From NCBI GenBank assembly GCA_934338765.1, contig CAKRHL010000050.1:1-12960 (forward strand): DNA of 12,960 bases. The letters are read 5' to 3'. A program made the position numbers and the translations under genes. Below are positions 1 to 6,668 of the stretch, one piece after another. The stretch is from an uncultured Lachnospiraceae bacterium (GTDB taxonomy: Bacteria; Bacillota; Clostridia; Lachnospirales; Lachnospiraceae). Each line of letters opens with the position of its first letter. Position 1 is the stretch's first letter. The notes beneath the pieces were generated by a model, which worked only from the letters and a program-made list of their open reading frames with translations, was not told the DNA's origin and did not search any database.

Positions 1-829
1 GCTGCTGCATTGCCTGCTGCGACTGCATTTGCGGCTGCTGTGGCATCGCCGGTGAAACAGCTCCCATATCCATTGCCCCTGCCATCGGATCCGGTGTATT
101 CTGCATCATTGGTGCAGTCGCAGGCGCAGGTTCAGGCTGCGTTTCCTCCTGTCCCAGACCGGCATCACCAATAAACTTCTGATACAGATCTCTTGCAAAA
201 TCAAAAGGATACAACTGCATGATCTGGCTGTCCACAAGATCACCTATCTTCATGGTGAAGGATACCTGAACCAATTCATCGGATAAAAAGTTGGATACAG
301 CCACATCATCTATACTGTCATTCAGATCAACAACACTGGCCGTTGGCGGGCTGATATCTACCTTTTTGTCCAACATAGAGGAAAGAGATGTGGCTGCAGA
401 TCCCATCATCTGATTCATAGCCTCGCTAATGGCGCTCAGATGAAGCTCTGTCAATTCCCCATCGGTATTGGAGCCGTCTCCACCCATCATAAGATCCGTA
501 ATGACTTTTACATCATGCTCCTTTAAAATAAGTACATTATTTCCTGAAATTCCATCAATATAGGAAATATGAATAAACACGCATGGCTTATCATATTGTG
601 CCGATATCTCATTGATCGTAACATATGATACTTTTGGTGTCGTGATCGTTACTTTATTATTCAGGAGAGTAGACAATGTCGTAGCCGCCGTACCCATATT
701 GATATTGGCGATCTCCCCGACCGCGTCTCTCTCTGCGTCAGTCAGTGTCATTGTCGGTGCCGCTGTTGCTGCAGCACTTCCCGCCCCTGTCAACGCATCG
801 ATTTCTTCCTGTGATAACATACCATCCAT
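1..829 (-). CDS. fliY: Flagellar motor switch phosphatase FliY (5' part, runs off left edge)
   Basis: FliY is a C-ring switch protein that dephosphorylates CheY-P. The 276 residues seen begin with a FliM-type CheY-P-binding peptide (LSQEEIDAL, residues 5-13). Two intact CheC/CheX/FliY active-site motifs follow: D35-x3-E39-x2-N42 with P65, and S132-x3-E136-x2-N139 with P162, each with the family's 22-residue spacing before the proline. From about residue 227 a Pro/Gln/Met-rich linker begins and is still running at the window edge; the C-terminal SpoA/FliN domain is expected beyond it. The ATG at 829 is chosen because GGGAGGA lies 11 bases upstream inside the end of fliM and an in-frame TAA blocks any upstream start. 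The gene starts 4 bases after the fliM stop, so translation is probably coupled. The ATG at 820 is an alternative start. Confidence 0.95.
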   Translation of the reverse strand, partial: MDGMLSQEEIDALTGAGSAAATAAPTMTLTDAERDAVGEIANINMGTAATTLSTLLNNKVTITTPKVSYVTINEISAQYDKPCVFIHISYIDGISGNNVLILKEHDVKVITDLMMGGDGSNTDGELTELHLSAISEAMNQMMGSAATSLSSMLDKKVDISPPTASVVDLNDSIDDVAVSNFLSDELVQVSFTMKIGDLVDSQIMQLYPFDFARDLYQKFIGDAGLGQEETQPEPAPATAPMMQNTPDPMAGAMDMGAVSPAMPQQPQMQSQQAMQQ

Positions 830-833
830 ATAT

Positions 834-1814
834 CTATTGCTCCTCCCTTATTACTGACGTCACCCGGACAGCATAAGAATCCGAAATGGCACCAGGCAGT
901 GCTCTGAATTTCTTAATATTGCCTACATACACATCTAATTCATCATCCACCTTGGAATCAAGCTTCACAATGTCCCCTATCTGTATGTTCATAAAATCAT
1001 TGACAGATATGGTGCTCTTTCCCAGTAAGGCACGAATCGGTATTTTGGCACGACTGATAATTTCCTCAATCGCTTCCTCGTAATGGTCTCCATCCCTCTC
1101 CCGCATAGTGGAATACCAATACTTTGTATTTAATTTATCAATAACTGATTCCACACAAGAGTAAGGAATACAGATATTCATCAATCCCTCAACCGTACCA
1201 ACCTTTACATTCATGGTAACGATTGCTGTCATCTCACTCGGAGAAATAAACTGTGCAAACTGTGAGTTTGTCTCGATCCGCTCAAGACGCGGCGAAAGCT
1301 CCGTCACGCTCTGCCATGGATCAATCAGAAGTCCTGTGCATACCTCCATGATCCTCTCTAATATGATCAACTCAATCTCTGTAAACTCTCTAGACTTTTC
1401 CAGCGGATTGCCTCCGCCTCCAAGCATACGATCCACAATCGCAAATCCGAGATTGGAAGCCAGCTCCAACAGGATGCTTCCGCTAAGGGGTGCAAAATCA
1501 ACCACTCCCAACAGTACCGGATTGGATAATGCATTGGAAAACTCAGAGTAAGTATTGGCCTCTGCATTCATCACTTCAACCTGAACCGATTTCCGTAAAT
1601 ACGCCGGAAGATTTGTCGAAAGAAGTCTTCCGTAATTTTCAAAAATAATCTCTAAGGTACGTAAATGATCCTTTGAAAACTTTGACGGTCTGGCAAAATC
1701 ATAATCTTTTACTGCCACCTTCGGGGTATCATCAATCTCATCAGGATTAATCTCACCACTATTTAATGCACTGAGCAAACTGTCAATCTCATCCTGCGAT
1801 AAGACATCTCCCAT
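834..1814 (-). CDS. fliM: Flagellar motor switch protein FliM
   Basis: FliM links FliG to FliN/FliY in the C-ring and receives CheY-P to change rotation sense. The product is 326 residues, close to the usual 330. It has the N-terminal CheY-P-binding peptide (LSQDEIDSLL, residues 5-14), the linker motif YDFARPSKF (38-46), the middle CheC-like domain with a GGGG loop near residue 132 (the FliG-contacting GGxG region), and a C-terminal SpoA domain from about 250. The middle domain lacks the catalytic E/N pairs, as expected for FliM. The frame stays open to a GTG at 1823, but the ATG at 1814 is preferred because GAGGTGA sits just upstream of it and overlaps that GTG. It is preceded by a 117-bp gap with a promoter candidate. 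Confidence 0.96.
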   Translation of the reverse strand: MGDVLSQDEIDSLLSALNSGEINPDEIDDTPKVAVKDYDFARPSKFSKDHLRTLEIIFENYGRLLSTNLPAYLRKSVQVEVMNAEANTYSEFSNALSNPVLLGVVDFAPLSGSILLELASNLGFAIVDRMLGGGGNPLEKSREFTEIELIILERIMEVCTGLLIDPWQSVTELSPRLERIETNSQFAQFISPSEMTAIVTMNVKVGTVEGLMNICIPYSCVESVIDKLNTKYWYSTMRERDGDHYEEAIEEIISRAKIPIRALLGKSTISVNDFMNIQIGDIVKLDSKVDDELDVYVGNIKKFRALPGAISDSYAVRVTSVIREEQ

Positions 1815-1899
1815 TATCTTCACCTCACACCTGAACTCCTGTTATGCCTGTCCGAAGCTCAGTCAAAATTAGTCACTTAATATAAACTCATTCATAATA

Positions 1900-1927
1900 A
1901 TCATATCACATTTGATCCAAAAAGCAA
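1900..1927 (-). promoter_or_regulatory. Candidate internal sigma-A promoter upstream of fliM
   Basis: On the minus strand the gap after fliL contains TATGAT (1900-1905) immediately preceded by TGA, giving an extended -10 of the form TGnTATGAT. A weak -35 (TTGCTT, 1922-1927) lies 16 bases upstream. The site is about 85 bases before the fliM start, in a gap of 117 bp that is long for this operon. This would allow fliM/fliY and downstream genes to be expressed apart from the upstream hook genes. The -35 matches only 3 of 6 consensus positions, so this is a candidate only. Confidence 0.35.
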
Positions 1928-1931
1928 ATAA

Positions 1932-2447
1932 TTAATTATACATAAGATTGGTCATGGAGACCTCAACAACCGCTTTTGAATCCAGAAGAGTCTGAATCTT
2001 CTCTAAAGCTTCCTTCTTGACTACATCCTCTGAGATGTCATTTACTGTATGAGACTGGATCACACCACGGATCTCATCGGTAAGCTTTGCCTCATTAGCC
2101 TTGAGTGTTTCACTTACATCTTTATAATCCTTTGCCTTTTTATTTAAAGAAAGTGTATATCCATCCAGCATTGCATAGTGCATCTTGCCATCATCACCGG
2201 ATGCAAGGTTTAATGTCTGCTGTGCATCAAAGGCAACTGTATACTGTTCGAGATCCTTGAGAGTATAATCCTGAGCTCCCTCGGAATCCTCCTGATCAAG
2301 CTCCAGATTCAGTACAGATGCAACCTGAGTGATCAGATTATTGGTTTTTTGAAATGTTGGCAGCATAACAAAAAACATGATTGCCGTCAATATCACATTG
2401 ATCACAGTCAATGCTGCAATAATAACACTAAAGATATTTTTCTTCAT
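1932..2447 (-). CDS. fliL: Flagellar basal body-associated protein FliL
   Basis: FliL is a single-pass membrane protein that surrounds the stators and supports motor torque. The 171-residue product has a short basic N-terminus (MKKN) and one hydrophobic segment at about 7-29. A polar extracytoplasmic domain follows and ends in VEVSMTNLMYN, matching the short hydrophobic C-terminal strand typical of FliL. Overall similarity to model FliL proteins is weak, so position after motB and before fliM supports the name. The frame opens at an ATG at 2459, but that codon lies directly against the AAAGGA sequence; the ATG at 2447 has GGAG six bases upstream and gives a normal signal anchor. The gap to motB is 55 bp. 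Confidence 0.85.
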   Translation of the reverse strand: MKKNIFSVIIAALTVINVILTAIMFFVMLPTFQKTNNLITQVASVLNLELDQEDSEGAQDYTLKDLEQYTVAFDAQQTLNLASGDDGKMHYAMLDGYTLSLNKKAKDYKDVSETLKANEAKLTDEIRGVIQSHTVNDISEDVVKKEALEKIQTLLDSKAVVEVSMTNLMYN

Positions 2448-2502
2448 AAAATTCTCCATTCCTTTCTATCATGATTCCTGATCAGATATAAATAAAATAT
2501 CA

Positions 2503-3294
2503 TCAATCGATATCACTGTAAATCTTTATCTCAACACGGCGGTTTTTGGCTCTGCCTGCTGCAGTGGAATTATCTGCTATCGGATCAACATCCCCTCTTC
2601 CGGAAGCCTCCATGTGCTTTTCGCTTAATCCCTTTTGTTCTACAAAATACTCCAAAACCTTGGTTGCTCTCGCTGTAGACAGCCAACGATTGCTCGGATA
2701 TTCTGTGGTATGGATTGGATTGCTGTCCGTATGACCCTCAATCTTGATCTGGCGGTCTTTATAATTCTTTAATATGTATGACACCCTGCTGAGAATCGTC
2801 TTGGCTCCGGAACGTATCTCTGCGCTTCCGGAATCAAACAAAACGCCACCGCTCAATGAGATCATAACATACTGATAATTTTGATCCATTGTTACACTGA
2901 CGGAATCCTCGATTCGGTTCTTTTCGGTACCGTCTACTACATCACTGTACAGCTTTCTGGTATCCTTCTCCTGTTTCTTCTTTTCCTCAGCCATGGGATC
3001 CTCTGCATCTGTATCCTCCGCAGCCTTTCCCATATCAGAATAATACTCATCAAGATTATTTAACTGTGTGGCACCGCTGGAGATCAGCTGTCCCTCTCCA
3101 ATTGCCTGTGCCCCACCACTGAATATACTGAAGCTGTTGGACATGGAGGCTACCAGCTCGGAGTATTTCACCTCGTCCACCGATGACATAGAGTATAAAA
3201 GCACGAAAAAACACAGGAGCAGATTCATCAGATCCGAAAATGTGTCCTTCCACAGGTCGGTTTTGATTTCTTCCTCTTCTTTTTTTCTTGCCAT
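2503..3294 (-). CDS. motB: Flagellar stator protein MotB
   Basis: MotB forms the ion-conducting stator with MotA and anchors it to peptidoglycan. The 263-residue protein has a short charged cytoplasmic N-terminus and one transmembrane segment at about 19-36 carrying the essential ion-binding aspartate (D21, in the sequence FSDLMNLLLCFFV). A charged linker (about 84-130) precedes a C-terminal OmpA/MotB peptidoglycan-binding domain (about 141-258). That domain contains EGHTDSNPI (186-194), SNRWLSTARA (201-210) and GRAKNRRVEIKI. Length equals the usual MotB. The ATG overlaps the motA stop by one base (TAATG), and a purine-rich AAGGTGGTGAGG precedes it inside motA, so the two stator subunits are translationally coupled. 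The ion used (H+ or Na+) cannot be decided from these motifs. Confidence 0.97.
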   Translation of the reverse strand: MARKKEEEEIKTDLWKDTFSDLMNLLLCFFVLLYSMSSVDEVKYSELVASMSNSFSIFSGGAQAIGEGQLISSGATQLNNLDEYYSDMGKAAEDTDAEDPMAEEKKKQEKDTRKLYSDVVDGTEKNRIEDSVSVTMDQNYQYVMISLSGGVLFDSGSAEIRSGAKTILSRVSYILKNYKDRQIKIEGHTDSNPIHTTEYPSNRWLSTARATKVLEYFVEQKGLSEKHMEASGRGDVDPIADNSTAAGRAKNRRVEIKIYSDID

Positions 3295-4103
3295 TATGCC
3301 TCACCACCTTCAGCGGCTCCTCCATCACCATTGCCCATATCCTCACGGATCTGCGGTGAAAGGAAGGATTTGAGCTTCTCCTCGATAACACGAGGGTTCT
3401 CGCCTGCCTGGATAGACAAAAGTCCCTCCACCATGATCTCTTTCATCGTGATCTCCAGGGCATTATTCTGTTTCAGTTTGAATGAGACCGGCACACAGAG
3501 CCAGTTTGCCAGAATAGATCCATAGAATGTCGTAATGATGGCAACACCCATGTTTGGTCCCAGCTTACTCATATCATCCATGTTAAACAACATGTTTACA
3601 AGTCCCATAAGAGTACCGATCATACCCCAGGCAGGACCCATACTGCCCAGATTTGCCCAAAACTGTATCTTTTCCTGATGACGACCATCAATGGCTCCCA
3701 GCTCTGTCTCCATAATACTGCGAACCAGCTCCGGATCAGTACCGTCTACGATCAGCATGATCCCCTTCTTTAAAAACTCGTCATCCACATCATTTGCTGC
3801 TTCCTCCAATGCCAGAAGACCTTCCTTACGGGCAATATTAGATAAACGGATGATATTTTCAATGACATTTACCTCATCTGCCTTCGGCACCTTAAATGCC
3901 AGAGAGATCGTCTTTACACACTTTCCAAGCTCCGGGATACTCTTCGCCTGTGTAAGCATACAGCCAAATGCACCACCGAACGTTACGATAGCTGAAGCAG
4001 GATCTACAAAGTGACCAAATGCTGTAACTCCACCAGATGAAATAATACCGATGATACAACATGCGATACCAATGACAAGACCCACTATTGTAGCTATATC
4101 CAT
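3294..4103 (-). CDS. motA: Flagellar stator protein MotA
   Basis: MotA is the multi-pass stator subunit that converts ion flow into torque on FliG. The product is 269 residues, with hydrophobic segments near 1-22 and 35-50, a large cytoplasmic loop with charged residues around R128/E132/E134, and two further membrane segments around 150-175 and 185-208. The conserved prolines of the MotA/TolQ/ExbB fold are present in GSMGPAWGMIGTLMGL (P157) and LGPNMGVAIITTFYG (P182 or P183). The C-terminus is glycine/acid-rich. The frame opens with GTG codons at 4115 and 4112, but the ATG at 4103 is chosen because AAGGTGG lies just upstream and it gives the usual MDIATIVGL start. The gap to flbD is 23 bp. 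Confidence 0.97.
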   Translation of the reverse strand: MDIATIVGLVIGIACCIIGIISSGGVTAFGHFVDPASAIVTFGGAFGCMLTQAKSIPELGKCVKTISLAFKVPKADEVNVIENIIRLSNIARKEGLLALEEAANDVDDEFLKKGIMLIVDGTDPELVRSIMETELGAIDGRHQEKIQFWANLGSMGPAWGMIGTLMGLVNMLFNMDDMSKLGPNMGVAIITTFYGSILANWLCVPVSFKLKQNNALEITMKEIMVEGLLSIQAGENPRVIEEKLKSFLSPQIREDMGNGDGGAAEGGEA

Positions 4104-4126
4104 TTTTTCCACCACCTTATGTATGA

Positions 4127-4321
4127 TTAGTCAATCCGAAACGAATTGCACTCACTCCTATATGATTTTACTAGATTTTTTACTTCTTGTCTACTTTCTT
4201 TTACAATTATTTTTTTGCCGGTGGTCAGAGTTATGATGGTATCCGGTGTCTCTTCCACCGTCTCGATCAAATCCGCATTTACAGTAATACTTCCGCCATT
4301 CATCTTTGTTACATCGATCAT
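4127..4321 (-). CDS. flbD: FlbD/SwrD family flagellar protein
   Basis: This small 64-residue protein belongs to the FlbD family (SwrD/YlzI in Bacillus subtilis). There it is needed for swarming and raises motor power; it is found next to stator or hook genes. The sequence shows the family signature: a start of MIDVTKMNG, then NADLIETVEETPDTIITL, then a basic stretch with TTGKKIIVKES and a C-terminal amphipathic helix. It is soluble, with no signal peptide or membrane segment. The frame stays open upstream to 4435, but the upstream residues are Arg/His-rich and fall over a strong hairpin, so the ATG at 4321 is chosen; AAAGGA and GTGGTG lie ahead of it. It sits directly before motA, which fits a role in stator function. 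Confidence 0.9.
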   Translation of the reverse strand: MIDVTKMNGGSITVNADLIETVEETPDTIITLTTGKKIIVKESRQEVKNLVKSYRSECNSFRID

Positions 4322-4344
4322 TGTCACCACTTCCTTTACATGAA

Positions 4345-4386
4345 GAAGATGAGCGGTATTGTATGAAATACATACCGCCCATCTTC
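4345..4386 (-). promoter_or_regulatory. Strong intercistronic hairpin between flgE and flbD
   Basis: The transcript of the flgE-flbD gap contains a long, almost perfect stem-loop. The outer arm GAAGATG (4380-4386) pairs with CATCTTC (4345-4351), followed by one G-U pair. GCGGTAT (4372-4378) pairs with ATACCGC (4353-4359), then a bulged A (4360), and GTAT (4368-4371) pairs with ATAC (4361-4364) across a UUC loop. That is 19 pairs with a single bulge. No U-tract follows on either strand, so it is not a canonical rho-independent terminator. It ends 23 bases before the flbD start. A role in mRNA 3'-end protection of the flgE message or in a processing site is inference. Confidence 0.75.
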
Positions 4387-4441
4387 CGCCTATTGTCATC
4401 ATATCCCGGAAATCATGCCGCCGGAATACGATCATTTTCTA

Positions 4442-6058
4442 TTATCTCTTAAGATTTACAAGCTCCTCAAGCATGGTATCTGATGTTGTGATAATACGTG
4501 AGTTTGCCTGGAAACCACGCTGTGTCGTGATCATGTTAGTAAACTCGGACGCCAGATCCACATTGGACATCTCCAGTGCACCGACTGTAATACTTCCGCT
4601 CTTGGAAACCTCCTCACCGATACCGTCAAACAGACCTGAGTTTAAGGAAGCTCGGAATAAGCTCTCTCCCTCAGCCTCCAGACCGGATGGATTTGAGAAA
4701 GTTGCAACACAGATCTGCGCCAGACATCTTGTCTCACCATTTGTATATTTTCCGTATATCTTTCCGGTATCATCAATGGAGATTCCACTCATGGTTCCCG
4801 CATAATTACCGGCATTCTTGCCGTCCTGATCTCCACGCTTGTAAGTCACCTCACTGGTACCACCCTTGGAGTACTGTGTCAATGAAGAAAAGTCAATCTC
4901 AATACCACCGTTGTCATTTGTCGCATCATACTGTGGGAAAGTACTGTCTTTTCCTACATGCTCTGCATCCTCGCCCTGATAAACAGCAAAGTTTACACAA
5001 TTTCCGGCATACTGCTTATTACTTCTGTTTGCAGTAATAGAGCCATCGGTTCCTACTGTCGCATCCACTGCAGCAAAGTTTCCGGTCTGACTGTTAAAAA
5101 GAAGCGGTATAGTACTTGAACTAAGGGTAAACTCACCTGTGTTTTCATTGACACCATTTACAATACCACTTGTCGGATCATTTGTTGATGTGTCAATTCC
5201 AAATTTTGCTCCCTTATTACCGAAGGAGATCTGTGCTCCGCTACCGGAATATTTGACAGATCCGTCTGCCTGTACCTCCTTCTTTACAAAGATAGACTCT
5301 CCCTCGGAGTTATATACATCGGCTACTCTCGCCGTATATGGAACAACAGAGCTTGTAGTTGTTGCAGCTGGATCAGCGGGATCCTTTGTGATCATCAGCT
5401 TTGCGGTATAAAGCTCACCCAGCTTATCATAGAAGCTGAAGGTTACAGGAACACCACCGCCAGTAATATTGTTATTGGCATCCAGAGTCGGTGTCAGCTG
5501 TTTATCGTTAGGATCAATATTTCCAAGCAGTGTTGCTGCAGTAGTAGCCGTTGGTTCTGCAGAGGTCTGCTTTGATGTCATAATTTTCAGGTCTGTTGCA
5601 ATATCCTGTACAATATTTCCGTCGTCATCAGCCATCCATCCCTGTACAATACCACCGTTTGTTGTACAGTAAAGATTTCCGGAAGAATCTACGTTTAAAG
5701 CACCTGACTTTGTAAAGAGCTGCTCACCGTTTACATTAACTACCATGAAAGACTCGCCGTTAATGGCTATATCCAACGCACGGTTTGTTGTGGTAGTACC
5801 ACCGTTTTCCGTAATATTGGTTGTGATAGATGCAACCAGACCACCAAGACCGATCTGTTTTGCATTGGTTCCGGCTGTATTGGTGGTACTGTTTGGACCA
5901 CTGGCCGGCGAAAGTGTCTGATAGAAGGTATCCGAAAAATTTACACTGCTTGATTTGAAACCTACAGTATTGACGTTTGCGATATTGTTACCAATTACAT
6001 CCATTTTTGTCTGGTGAATCTTTAATCCTGCCACACCAGAGTAAAGTGATCTCATCAT
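4442..6058 (-). CDS. flgE: Flagellar hook protein FlgE
   Basis: FlgE polymerises into the curved hook joining the basal body rod to the filament. The 538-residue product starts with the axial-protein D0 motif (SLYSGVAGLKIHQ, then NNIANVNTVGFK at about 24-35) and ends with the matching C-terminal heptad-type helix (FTNMITTQRGFQANSRII, then TSDTMLEELVNLKR). Between them lie RALDIAINGESFMVV and other FlgE D1 features, then a long Thr/Asn/Gly/Asp-rich central region forming surface domains. It is much longer than B. subtilis FlgE (264 aa) and longer than Salmonella FlgE (about 403), the extra length lying in the middle. It has no signal peptide, as expected for a type III export substrate. The frame stays open to 6235, but the ATG at 6058 is used: GAGGG lies 7 bases upstream and the upstream residues are unlike FlgE. 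The next ATG (6055) is an alternative. Confidence 0.96.
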   Translation of the reverse strand: MMRSLYSGVAGLKIHQTKMDVIGNNIANVNTVGFKSSSVNFSDTFYQTLSPASGPNSTTNTAGTNAKQIGLGGLVASITTNITENGGTTTTNRALDIAINGESFMVVNVNGEQLFTKSGALNVDSSGNLYCTTNGGIVQGWMADDDGNIVQDIATDLKIMTSKQTSAEPTATTAATLLGNIDPNDKQLTPTLDANNNITGGGVPVTFSFYDKLGELYTAKLMITKDPADPAATTTSSVVPYTARVADVYNSEGESIFVKKEVQADGSVKYSGSGAQISFGNKGAKFGIDTSTNDPTSGIVNGVNENTGEFTLSSSTIPLLFNSQTGNFAAVDATVGTDGSITANRSNKQYAGNCVNFAVYQGEDAEHVGKDSTFPQYDATNDNGGIEIDFSSLTQYSKGGTSEVTYKRGDQDGKNAGNYAGTMSGISIDDTGKIYGKYTNGETRCLAQICVATFSNPSGLEAEGESLFRASLNSGLFDGIGEEVSKSGSITVGALEMSNVDLASEFTNMITTQRGFQANSRIITTSDTMLEELVNLKR

Positions 6059-6249
6059 AATAAAACCCTCATTTCTGCACACATTTATGTAAAACCGGAT
6101 CTGCTGCCCCGTGTGCCAGCGCAGTATCCTGACGATCCTAAAAATGAACCGTCTCCTTTCATGCTGCAGGAATGTCACCGAGATCCGTCTGTCAGTCAGG
6201 ATCTCATGCCTCCGAAAAGGTCCGGCATCTGACATTTCCTTAAAATAAA
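6059..6249 (-). promoter_or_regulatory. Structured 5' leader of flgE (191-base gap)
   Basis: This is the longest non-coding gap in the window. Its transcript can form a three-way junction. P1 pairs AGGAAATGTCA (6230-6240) with TGACATTCCT (6168-6177), with one bulged A. P2 pairs ATGCC (6224-6228) with GGCAT (6206-6210), or alternatively CCGGA with TTCGG. P3 pairs GAGATCC (6199-6205) with GGATCTC (6180-6186). P2 and P3 abut directly. A second domain follows, with GGATC (6134-6138) pairing GATCC (6097-6101) around a CTGC/GCAG stem. The arm ATCCTGAC (6195-6202) is also complementary to GTCAGGAT (6126-6133), so alternative folds exist. No c-di-GMP-I riboswitch features are recognised. The class and function are unknown. 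Confidence 0.45.
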
Positions 6250-6654
6250 TTATCCAATCACAGCGCCATCAATATTGGTAAATACGGAATCTGCACTGTC
6301 TCCCAATGCTGTTACCACCGTATTGTTTTTTACATTTACGATAAACGCCATATTGTCAACCATAACCAAAGACTCCTGAATTCCCTTTTCCCGCGCCTTC
6401 GTTGTACCACTTTCCAAACGCTCCATCTGTGTCTCCGACAGATTGATGTTGCGTCGTGCAAGCCGTTCGTTTGCATGTTTTGAAAACTTTAGTCTGCCGG
6501 CATCCTGTTTCTGTTCCGCCGTGTCTAAAATCTTCTGAAAGGATACCTCTGTCTTGGAGGAATTCTCTCTGCCTGTGGCTGTTTTTCGCTGTAACAGCTG
6601 ACCTGCCATCATATCAATGGAGGTGTAATTTTCATTCAGCTTATGCATAAACAT
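6250..6654 (-). CDS. TIGR02530-type flagellar operon protein
   Basis: This 134-residue protein matches the small family annotated as a flagellar operon protein (TIGR02530), typically found beside flgD and flgE in Clostridia and some Bacilli. The N-terminal 50 residues are polar and variable. The conserved core runs from about 55 to the end: LKFSKHANERLARRNI, then SETQMERLESGTTKAREKG, ESLVMVDNMAFIVNVKN, NTVVTAL and FTNIDGAVIG. No signal peptide or membrane segment is seen. Its placement between the hook cap and hook genes suggests a role in hook assembly or export, but the family function is not firmly established to my knowledge. It starts 14 bases after flgD with GAGGG 5 bases ahead of the ATG at 6654; the ATG at 6648 is almost equally well placed. 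Confidence 0.88.
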   Translation of the reverse strand: MFMHKLNENYTSIDMMAGQLLQRKTATGRENSSKTEVSFQKILDTAEQKQDAGRLKFSKHANERLARRNINLSETQMERLESGTTKAREKGIQESLVMVDNMAFIVNVKNNTVVTALGDSADSVFTNIDGAVIG

Positions 6655-6668
6655 CCACTCCCTCTGCT

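Noticed and set aside
4322..4435. 38-codon N-terminal extension of flbD
   Set aside because: It runs through the strong hairpin and has no family similarity; MIDVTKMNG at 4321 is the standard FlbD start.
4359..4805. 148-codon plus-strand open frame antisense to the flgE 3' end
   Set aside because: No domain, low-complexity Ser/Arg/Ile composition, and no ribosome binding site that would single it out; the opposite strand encodes a clear hook protein C-terminus.
6140..6162. Terminator-like hairpin in the flgE leader (ATGAA/TTCAT followed by a T-run)
   Set aside because: The stem is only five mostly A-T pairs, too weak for a rho-independent terminator by eye, though it could matter if the leader proves to be a switch.
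6085..6163. 25-codon frame starting MKGDGSFLGSSGYC in the flgE leader
   Set aside because: No ribosome binding site precedes the ATG, and the Gly/Ser/Arg-rich residues look non-coding.
6059..6235. 59-codon N-terminal extension of flgE
   Set aside because: The residues are Arg/His-rich and unlike any FlgE. The true start at 6058 has its own ribosome binding site and gives the canonical hook N-terminus.
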